A DNA stretch of 64,000 nucleotides from Ovis canadensis. Lineage: Eukaryota > Chordata > Mammalia > Artiodactyla > Bovidae. A program made the position numbers and the translations under genes. Shown piece after piece: positions 47,301-59,300 of this stretch. The DNA lies in the NCBI RefSeq assembly GCF_042477335.2, contig NC_091247.1, forward strand, positions 38,491,501 through 38,555,500, written 5' to 3'. The notes under the pieces are model-generated. The model was not told the DNA's origin, did no database searches, and saw only the letters and a program-made list of their open reading frames with translations. Each line of letters starts with the position of its first letter. Position 1 is the stretch's first letter.

Positions 47301-50300
47301 TTTCCTTTGGCATCATGACATTTTTAAACTTATACACGCATGTGATTTATGAAGAAACAAACGGTCTCGGAGATAATTTTAGGAACACTGTAGATGTCTG
47401 TCATTTTAGAAACCCACTGTGCTAGCAGAGTAGGTTCTCTTAATATCCAGCATCTATGGAAACTTAGTGGATTGTTTTTAAGGTCTTTCTTATTAATGTA
47501 TAAATAAATGCAATAATGAACACAATGGAGAAAACAATTAAAGAGTCATAACTTTTTGAAGATCATGTTCAGGATGAATAATTATTTCCGTACTGTCAAC
47601 TTTTCCCTGCCCCTCCAATCAGATTGTGTTACCTTCTTTTTTGTCTTAGTGACACTTCTGCTAGAATGGAGTAAGCTTTGAATGAGTAAACATGGCACTT
47701 CCATCTTTACCTTCAAAAAACTCTCAAACCAATCTCTAAGTCAAATATTAAAATCTTACGAATTTTCAAAAAGGAGTCAAAAGACAAATACTACAATAAA
47801 AAATTAACAGAGAAGTAATGAGACATACCTGGTCCTTTTCAAGTGTAAGTATCTGATAGCCAGTTGTTCTACTGCATATTAGTTTTCCACTGCTATCAAA
47901 AGAGGCCAAACGTAATCTAGAATACACACACAAGCACAAAAATAATGACTTTTTAAAGTGCAGATTAAATAAGCCCTACTTTACTTTCTACTTTTTTCTT
48001 CCATATTCTAATTTTTAAATTTTTATTTACTTATTCTCTAGAAGTCTTTTATTTGATAATACTTTGCAAAGTTTTTTCAAACTATAAACTGATTCCATTT
48101 ACATTTTTAAGCTTGTGCTATTATATATATCTGGGATATAAAAATAATTTATTTTTTATTGTGATAAAACAGACATAAAACTTACCATTTAGACCAAGTT
48201 TAAGTGTATAGTTCTTGACACTGAAGACATTTCACACTGTTCTGTTGTAGTCAATACCACCATCCAGCCAGAATCTTTACTACTTCCCCAGATGAAGCTG
48301 TACCCAGTGACATGAATTCTCCATTTCTACCTCAGCCCCTGACAATCACCATCCTATTTTCTGTCTCCATAAACTCGTCTACTCTATGCACATCATGTAA
48401 GTGGAATCATACAGCATGTGAGCTTTTGTAACTGGCTTATTTCACTTAGCACAGTGTCTTCAAGGTTCATGTTACAGCACACGTCAAAATTCCCCTCCAC
48501 TTTAATACTGAATAATATTGTTTTAGGTAAATGCCATGTTTTATCTGTCCATCTGCTGACACTTGGGTTGCATTCCTCTTTTGACTACTGTGAATAATGT
48601 TGCTATGTATACAAATATGTTTGAGTCCTTGGTTTCAATTCTCTGGGGGTAAATAACCAGAAGAGGAATCACTGGGTAATATGGTAATTCTATGTTTAAT
48701 TTTTTGAGGAAATGCCATACCATTTTCCACAGGGTTTGCACCATTTTAACATTCTTAAATTTCTCCACATCTTCACAAACACTTTTGTTTTTCATATTAG
48801 CCATCCTAACAGGTGTGAGGTGATGTCTCACTGTGGTTTTGATCTTCATTTTCCTAATGATTAGTGAGGCTGAGCATCTTTCCATGTGCTTATTGGTCAT
48901 TTGTACATTTTCTTTGGAGAAATATTTAAGTTCTTTTCCCATTTTTGAATCAAGTTTTTTTTGTTGTTGTTGTGGAATTCAGATGTTCTCTATGTATACT
49001 GGATATTACTTCATCAGCTATATGGTTAGCAAATACTTTCTTCCTATTCCATGGGTTACCTTTTCACTTTGTTAAGTGTCCTTTGACATGTGATTTAATT
49101 TTGATAAGTTGAACAATTTTTTTTTGTTGTTATTGTTGCCTGTGTTTTGGTATCATATTGAAGAAATCACTGTCAAATTTAGTATCAAAAAGCTTGCTTC
49201 CTGTTTTCTTCCAAGAGTTATTTTATTGTTTTGGCTCATATGTTTAGGTCTTTGATTCATTTTGAGTTAATTTTTGTGCATGGTGTACCTTAAATATGAC
49301 TTCCCAGGTGGCACAGTGGTAAAGAATCTGCCTGCCAATGCAGGAGATAAGAGTTTGATCCTCGGCACAGGAAGATCACCTAGAGATCTTCCCACTCCAG
49401 TATTCTTGCCTGGAAAATTCCACAGACAGAGGAGCCTTGCCGGCTACAATCTGAGGCCACAAAGAGTTGGACGTGTCTGCGCATACACACACACAAGGTA
49501 AACATGAATCCAGGACTTTTAAATAATCTGTTCAATAAGCTATTTTCTAATTTGTCAGCATCCTCTCCAGAAAAATATTGCCAGCTCAACTATTAGGCAA
49601 AGTTGGACATCTGAAATCCTATAGAAAGTTAAGGATAATATGAGACATGTTTTCCTATAAAAGTACCTTGTTATATTTCCAGTTTGGACCTTTTAGGATT
49701 AGCAGCAAGGCAATAGCTTTAAGCCCAGTATCAACCCTATACCATTTATATTTTAGCACATTCTTTCTTCCTGGTATATTAGATCTAGGTTTTATACTTT
49801 TTTTATATACTTTTGATTATTAATACACTTTATAGGAATGGAGCCTTATCACTGCCTTTCCGTTTCACTGTATATTGTATCTTACCAAAGTTCTACCACT
49901 GTTGGTATAAATTATGGTTTTATTTCATTTTTATAGTTCTTCTGAGTGAGGAAGAGTGGGGTGGGAAAACTTCATCCTACCTAAATGCTATGCTCCTTCG
50001 AGGCTGTAAACTGACAGATCCACTACATGGCTGATTCAGTGTATTGCGTTTGAAAATGATGTATCGATTGGTGTAAGTTACAAGCAGGTCAAAGCCGAAG
50101 TTAAAACCTGTCCACCGCCAGCAGTACTGAAATACAAAGGAGAAAAGATTTACTTCAGTTTATCATATTAGCAAGTCAAAAATTAAAAGATCAAAATGTC
50201 TTTTCTTTTTTTAATTCATTTCAAATATTCCTGTATCATGGTTTCCTAATTTTGTCAGTGCCTTAAGACTTACCACACAGAATATATCTGTGAGACATAT

Positions 50301-53300
50301 AAAAGGTTTACTACACAGACATGGTATACATCAAAGCCAGCAAAAGCAGCCTTTATGATCATTATTCCTTAAGGTACTTTCTTAATATTGTCTCTTTATG
50401 ATCTATTTCATCAACTCTCCACACTGTAATTTTATCCCAACTAATATGGCTTTTTACTACAATTCTAAGGAGGTATATAGGTTAGGAAACTAGTAGTCTA
50501 GATAAAGGTAGTAAGAATCCATTAAAATTTCTCCTGCTTTAAAAATACTCTGAAATACCTTAAGTGATACCTTGTGTAATCTCTCTTACATGTAAAAATC
50601 TAAAAAATATATATATGTATTAAAAAACTCCTAAGCTCACAGTTACAGAGAACAGCTTGGTAGCTGCCAGAGGCAAGGGGTAAGGAGTAATGAATGAACA
50701 CTGCTTTTTTTAAAAAAAGTTTAAATTAAATTTTAAAAATACTCTAAACTAACCAACAGAATCAACAACTGAGTTATTTTAAATACCATCATGAGGGACT
50801 TCCCTAGTGGCTCAATGGTGAAGAATCTGCCTGCCAATGCAGGAGGCACAGGTTTAGATTTCTGACCCAGGAAGATCCCACGTGCTGTGGAGCAACTAAG
50901 CTTGTGCACCACAACTATTAAGCCTGTGCTCTAGAACCCAGGAACTGTAACCACTCAGTCCATAAGCTCTGAGAGCCTGTGCTCCACAACAAGAGAAGCC
51001 ACTGCAATGAGAAGCCGGTGCACCACAACCAGAGAAAAAGCCCACAGCAACAACAAAGACCCCAGTGTAGCCAAAAAGTAAAGAAATAAAACCATCATGA
51101 GGCTCACAAGCTTATTCTATCAACTAATAGTTAACAAGACACTATTAAGTCAAGTGGCATGCTACAACGAAGTTGAAGTTAGGGCTTTGAGTGCCTGGTT
51201 GACACTATGAATTACAGCATTAAATCAATAGTTCGTTATTTATTGAGCACATATTTTGTGCCAGGTACTGCTCTAGGCATTGAAGAAATGGCAGTAAGTA
51301 AGTTTCAGCCCTAGTAAATGTATATTTTAATACATGTATATTTGAGTGGAGGAGGACAGAATGTAATTCCAGGAGAGCGTGACAGGGCAGAGGATGGGAG
51401 CTGGCAGCTGGGGAGCCCACTGGTTCAGGCAGGTGGTCAGGGAATGTCTAAGGAGATGCTACATGACTAGAGCCCTGAGTCAACTAAGGAGCGGACCAGT
51501 TAGCTATCTGGGAAAAAGTGACTTAGACAAAGGAACAACGAGTCCAAAGCTCTGGAGGAAAAAACATGCTTGGCATATCTGAAGAACAGCAAAAAGGGCT
51601 ATGTGGCTAGGGTAGTAACTGAGGGGGACAGAAGCTGGAGATGAGTTCAGAGAGCCAGTCAGAGGCCAGAGAATATAGCGCCCAGTGTCCACAGCAGAGA
51701 AGAGTTTGGATTTCTTCTAAGTGTGATAAAAGTCTAATGGAAAGTTTTAGAGAAGGAGGTAACATGATCTAACTTGCATCTTAAAAAGATGATTTTGGCT
51801 GTTGTGTGGAAAACAGAATGTACAAGAGTAAAAACAGGGAGAGCAGTTATGAAGCTACAATACAGTCCAGGCAAGGGGAAATGGTGACTTGGATTTGGGT
51901 CACAGCAGAAGACAGGGCAAGTATATTTTGAAGCTATATATTTAAAGGAACTTCTTACAGACAACAGGTGTGGAATGAAAGAAGAATCCAAAGTTTCGAG
52001 CTTATACAACGAATGAACAAAAGGGCTATTTATGGGTTGGAGAATACTTGGGAAGGAGGAATCTGGGAATGAAAACCAGAGTTTAGCTGGGCCTATTCTA
52101 TTTGAGATGCTATTAGGATTCTAAGAAAGATGTCACATGAGAAACTGGATACAGGAGTTAGAAATTGGTGTTAAGCCATAGGACTAGAGATCACTTAGGA
52201 GCCAGCCAAAGAGCAAAGACAAGAAAGAAGTCCAAGTACTGATCCTCCAGTCATATCAATGTGTTGAGAAAGAGAAGGATCTAGCAAAGACTTACAGGAA
52301 TCAGCCAATTAAGTAGAAAGAAAACTAGCACAGTGTGCTCTCCTGGAAGTCACAGAGAAAATCTCCAAGGAGTGAGTGAGCAGGATACTGCCAAGAACTT
52401 TCAGAAGACTAAAAACTACCTGATTTGGTAATGCAGGATCAGTGGTGATAGTGGCACGGCAGTTTCACTTGAGTTTATTGGAGTAAATGAATTGGAATGG
52501 AGACAGGCAACTTTTTTCAATGAGTTTTGCTTTAAAATGGTACAGGGAAGTGGAGTGGGAGCTAGAGTGGAATGTGGGGCAGGGAATGGTTTAGGATGGC
52601 CGATGCTGTAGCATGTTATAAGCTACATCAGAATGATGCAGAAGAGAAAACTGACGACGCAGGAGAGGGAGGTGATGACTGTATGAACAAACCTTCTGAA
52701 TATGTGAGAAGGGAAGGGGTCATTACAGGAGGAGGGAATGGACTAGGACGGCAACAGTTCATCCACTCTGATAAAAGTACAACACACGGCTAAGATGCAG
52801 GTAGACTGGTAGTATTGTTGGTAGAAGATTCACAGACTCTCTTCCGATTGCCTTTATTTTCTGAATAAAGAAGGAAGGAATGCCACTGGATGAGAATAAG
52901 GGCGGGAGCACTGCCCTTGAGAAGGTACGAGAGTTACTCCAAGTGCAGGAGGGTAAGTTCACTAGGGAGACGCAAGGATCACACAGCATTAAAGACCTGC
53001 TTGAGGCTGACATTTACAAACAAAACCTGCTGGGGCATATTTGGTGTTTTTCTTTAGTTGAATTCATTTGTATGGAAGCAGGCATGGAAAGCAGGGGTTT
53101 CCCTGCCAGCTCAGTGGGAAGAATCCACCACTCCGATATTCTTGCCTGGGAAATCCCATGGATAGAAGACTTAGCGGGCTATAGTCCATGGGGTCTCAAA
53201 TGAGTCAGATGTGACTTAGCGACTAAACAACAGTAACTGGCATGGAGAGTATGGAAAGGAGGGATTTAACAAGAACTGAGGACTAGCCAGGTGAATTTGA

Positions 53301-56300
53301 CAGAGTGAAAAAAGGAAAAGAGAAATTAAGAGTATAAGCTAGGGACCAGTTTCAAGACATAACATAAATTTAAGTCAAGTAAAGAAAGAAGTAGGGATGT
53401 GGTGAGAAGGTAATGGGAAAAAGTAAGAACAATGTAATGTACATTCCAGTGGGGTTAGAAAGATGTTGGGAGGTCAAATACTAGATGGAGAGCGCTACAA
53501 AGATACATTCTGCAAATGGTGTGCTTAAAGTGGAGATTTTGAAGGGGGTGTATGAATCAGGCATACAAAAATGGAGGATATGCTTACAGGAAATGGGTAC
53601 CTGAGATAGAGTGGCACACAAGATCATGGAGGGAAGGAAGGTTCAGGAAAAGACACTAAAACCACTGAGACTGCTAGAAGAGTAGGGAGAAAGCAAACCA
53701 GTGAGCCCAGGGAGTGATGGCCATAGTCAGAGTAGTGAGTGGTGAAGAAGTATGCTTGTCAAAGGAGATATCATTCAATTATGACGAGAGTGGAACAAGG
53801 TCTGGGAGCAGCAACTAGGATGACTAAGGAATAAAGGAGATGCTATTTCTCATTCATATTCTGATCATTTATCACAACTGTTAACACAAACATGAAATAA
53901 TAAATCTTTCAAAACTTAAAAGTTAAAATGAGGGGAAATCTGGGAGAAAAATAACCAAATGGTTATCTAAATTAGGCTGGCAATCTGTTTCACATATACT
54001 ATAGATCGCCAGTCCAGGTTTGATGCATGAGATAGGGTGCTCAGGGCTGGTGCACTGGGATGACCCTGAGGGATGGGATGGGGGGGGGGGGGAGGTTCAG
54101 GATGGGGAACACACAGAAATAAAAAGTTTAAAAAATAATAGTAAAAAAAGAAAAACAAACAAAAAATTAGGCTGATTTTTTTTTTAAGATAAAAATTACA
54201 GTTAGGATAGAGTTTTTAAAAAATGTAGTTCATGTCTCCTTAATGGCTGTAAAATCACCTTAAATGAGTCACTCAGTTTTTAAAAATAAATTAAGTAGAA
54301 ACAAAGCTTGGGACACAGCAGCTGTAAGCACCGTCTTCTGATACTTTTGTTTCCCTTGTAAGCATTTGTACTGGGTGGTAATGAAAAACAATTCTTAATG
54401 TGGATGACAATCAAATCGAAAGGTCTGAATGTCTTTCATCTAGGGTTGTAACTATAAAACAGAATCACTCAAGACTATGTAACAGCTTTCATTAAAGATA
54501 TTAAGATATTAATAGGATAAACTTATTTATCTTAATTTCTGGATTACTGAGGGATCTTCTCATAACTCTTATCTAGACTCCAGAGGTTCAACAGTCTCAT
54601 GAAAGGCTGACAAATCAGTCACCACTAAGCATGTAACTCCTTGCCCAGGAGATCATGATACAGAAACTAAAACACAAAAAAATGCTCTTCTGAGTTGTAA
54701 CATGTATCATGACTGTTACTGAAAGCATATTTTGCACTAACAGTATAACAATTTGTATAAGACTATACAATTGAGTTACAACCCATACTTACTTCACCAT
54801 CTTTGGCAAGCTTTCTACCACACCTCATGCTATTTCCCTCTAGTTCTTCTTTATTAATTTCTTGAGGCCTAGAAATATACATAAAACATGAAATCTCATA
54901 GAAAATAGGCAACTAATAATTGAAAAATAATTGTGAGTTCAAATCAACAGGAAAAAATTGCTACTAGATTCAAAATTTTGTGGTATAGGTGAAGATCAAA
55001 ATGCAGGGATTAAATCTAGCCCATTACCTTTGCTAAATAAAAAAACTTTTAATCTTTAGTGTTTTACTTATTGCCTTGACTTCTAGAACACTTTTACAAG
55101 AGCAGAGTAAAACCAGAGAAGACGTGGGGGAAATCTATGAGAAAGTCTGCTTACTAAGAAAGAAAACTATTAAAGTCTAACTATTAAATAAAATATTAAA
55201 TAAAATATAACTATTTTATATAAAATAGTTAACATGCAACTAACTAATAAATAAAATATATAAGATGCAACTTGGTATCATCTATTATTGTTTCACACAC
55301 AACCCATTTTTTAACAGTAGAAAAACCAAGTCCAGCATTTAACAGAAAACTGCTGTAGAACTTTATCAATTAATCTTTACTTGGCCCTTTAAAAACCACA
55401 ATCAACTAAGAGAAACAGTGTTATTTCAGTATGAAATAATAAAATGACACTATTACTAGCTTAGAATTCCAAATGATAAAAGTAATATAATATGTTCATT
55501 CATATACAGCATTTAGTAAGTACCAAGATACTGGGGCTATCATCATCTCATAAATATACTGAAACAAATACAACAAATAAAAATTAATTAAATGTAGATA
55601 AAATAAAACATGCCCTTGACATCCAAGAGCCCAGTCTAGTAGAAAGCTAGACTTAAGTAATAATATAATAATGTAGAGAGAACTAATGTTAAGAGCATGA
55701 AGAAGGCACAGGTTTATTGCCTGGGGTTAGAGTGGGATCATCATGGAGGAAGTATTATTTGTGCCTGAGAGGGAGTTTCTTGAGGTAGAGGTCAGGGATG
55801 ACCTCTACGCAGAAGAAGGCCATTCCAGGCAGAAGAACAGGAGGTAGAAAAGGACCAGAGCATGAAAGGATACCAAATGTCTGAAGAATGTAGTGCAGGT
55901 AGAACCTGAAACGAGCATGAGAGACGAAGGAAAAGGCATCTGGGACAGACAGCTGAAGGGCCGCCCCTGCCACACTAATACGAGTTTTAAGATGAGAGAG
56001 TTTCCATGTATTTTTTCTGTTACTTAAAATTTTTTTTTATGAAAAATTTAAAACCTGTAAAAGTAAACAGCATAATGAGCCAAAAATTTTTTTTTACCAT
56101 CTAGTTTCAGTAATTTTGTTTTAGTTTTACTCTCAACCCACTTCTCCCCACACTCCTCCCAACTGACTATTTCTGAGGCTGATCCTCCAGACACCATATC
56201 CTTTAATCTATAAATAGTTCAGTATGTACTTCTTAAAGATAAGAACTTTCAAAAAATATTGACACAGATTTATCACACATGAAGCAATCATCCCTAACTA

Positions 56301-59300
56301 ATCTCAAATGTCCCTGGTCCTATTTAAGCAGGGAAGTGAAATTATATTTCTACATAGGAAGATAATCCTGTTGGCAATGTGGAAAAGAGTTTGGAAGAGA
56401 AGAACCCTGGAGGGAGACTTTACTAGATTATAACCTAGAGTCCAGGGAGTACACTGTCTTTCTCATTTTACTGGTCCTGCAGTAGCAAGAAGATGCTCAG
56501 CATGTGTGGAATAGAGTGCTTCATTAGAGGCAATACAGCCATATACTTCTGAGGGCAAGAAAACCACTTATTCTAGCTCAGACTCTTAGGTAAGACTCTA
56601 TATTATAAACTCAAAAAGGGTATACATGAGAAAAATCTTGAAACAAAAAAAGAACATCCATCATATAAAAACTGAATATACAAAAGAAGTAGGTAGGATG
56701 GTTTATAAAATATTTCATACATTACAAAATTCTTCACATCCGAATTCCAATAAATAATTTACTTTCATTTTTGGGAGAGATTTTTCTTATTCCTATTTCA
56801 ACTATCTTACTATATTTCTGCAAAATAAGTATGCTGTGAATATATCTGGGAGAAGATGAGATATAAATTATAAGTAAACAGAAACTAAGAACCCTGGATA
56901 ACAATCTTGTAATCATTATCATGAGTTTATAGAACCCTTTCACATACACCCTGTTTAGATATAAACACATTAGGCTATTATTTTAGTAAGTTTTCTGGTA
57001 TATAAAAATAAAAGAGACTGGGGCAGGAAAAAAGTTAAATGTAAAGCCCTTCTATAAACTTATAGGTGGACTGTTTCTTCATACTGCCTATACCAAGGAG
57101 CTAGTATAAAGATCAAACAATAAATGTGGAAGAACTTCTGTGAACTGCAAAGCACTACACACTGAAAGAACAGATAATTTGCTTCCTCTTAAAATGAAGA
57201 CAGTACAAAAATATTTTGTAGAGGGGTCATGTGCTTTTGACAAAGGCACCTATATATCTAGATAAGTTAATTCACCTTATAGTCAAGTCTTGAAAAAACC
57301 TATCACATTAGTGAAAATTTGACAATATTACCACAAATAAGAAAATCAGCTTTACCTATACATATATATGAAGATCATGCTTTATGAAAGCATAATTCGA
57401 AGTAACATTTCAATTAGGTTAAAAGAAAACCATAACACTGAGACAAAGCACATAAATTATTCAATTTTACTAACGAAACAAATGACAATACAAATACCCC
57501 ATTATACTAACTGACCAGAAAGATAAATATTTATAATACTGACAGTTAAAGAAATATAAGAATAAAAGTTGATTACATGATCTTTTCTCTAACAGCTCTT
57601 GATTTTAATACTGCTACTGTTTTTTCAACATGAGTCCATTTAAAAATTCATACCAAAATCCACACACCTGTCATCAATTAATCTACAATAATGGAGGCAA
57701 TAATATACAAAGGGGAAAAGATAGTCTCTTCAACAAGTGGTGTTGGGAAAGCTGGACAGTTACATGTAATCAATGAAATATGAACACTTCCTCACACTAT
57801 ATACCAAAAAATATATATATATATACACTTAAGTATAAAGACATGATAGCATAAGACTCCTAGAAAAGAATAGGGAAAACATTCTCAGATATAACCCAAG
57901 CAATATTTTTTTAGATCAGTCTCCCATGGCAAAAGAAACGAAAGCAAAAATGAACAAATGGGACCTAATCAAAGTCAAAAGCTTTTGCACAACAAAGGAA
58001 ACCATAAACAAAATGAAAAGACAACTGACTGAATGGGAAAAAATACTTTCAAATGATGTGACTTTCAAGGAATGTTAATATCCAACACATACAAACAGCT
58101 CATACAACTCAAAAAGAAAATGAACAACCCAATCAAAAAGTGGGCAGAAGACCTAAATAGGCAATTCTCTTAAGGAAGAGATACAGATGGCCAATGGGCA
58201 CATGAAAAGATGCTTAATATCGCTAATTATTAGAGATATACAAATCAAAACTACTTTGAGGTATATTCTCATACCAGTTAGAATGGCCATCATTAAAAAG
58301 TCTATAAATAATAAATCTGGAGAGGGTATAGAGAAAAGGGAATTTTCCTACACTGTCAGTGGGAACGAAAATTGATGCAGCTGCTATGAAAAAATGGTGC
58401 GGAGATTCCTTGAAAAACTAGAGACACTATATGATCCAGCAATGGCATTCCCAGGCATATATCCCAAAATGATGAAAACTAATTCAAATGGATACATGCA
58501 CCCTAGCACTATTTATAGTAGCCAAGACAACCAAGTAACCCAAGTGCCCATAAACAGATGACTGTCTTAGAAAGATGTGGTGCACACACACAAATTTATA
58601 AAGTGGAATATTACTCAGCCATAAAAAAAGAATGAAATAATGCCATCTGCAGTAACATGGATGGATCTAGAGAATATTGTACTATGTGAGCTAAGTCAAA
58701 GATAAATTATCATATGCTATCACTTATATGTGGAATCTAAAAAATAATAAAAAATAATCTATACAAAAATACCCAAAAAACTTACTTATAAAACAGAATC
58801 AGATTCACAGGCATAGAAAACAAACTTATGGTTACCAAAGGGGACAGGGTGGGGGGGTGGGTAGGGATAAATTACGAGTGTGAGATTAACAGATACAAAC
58901 AACTATACATAAAACAGATAAGCAACAAGGATTTACTGTAGAGCCCAGGGAACTATATTCGACATCTTGTAATAGATTATGATGGAAAATAATCTGCATA
59001 TATATAACTGAATCTTTCTGATGTACACCTAAAACTAACACAATATTATAAAATCAACTAAATTCAATATAAAAAATTTTTTTTTTAATAAACAATGCTA
59101 TGATGTACCATGGGGGCTTCCCTGGTGGCTCAGGCAGTAAAGAATCTGCCTGCAATGTGAGTTCCACCTCTGGGTCGGGAAGATCCCCTGAAGAAGGGAA
59201 TGGCTACCCCACTCCAGTATTCTTGCCTGGAGAATTTCATGGACAGAGGAGCCTAGCAGGCTACAGTCCATAGTGTCACAAGGAGTCAGACACGACTGAG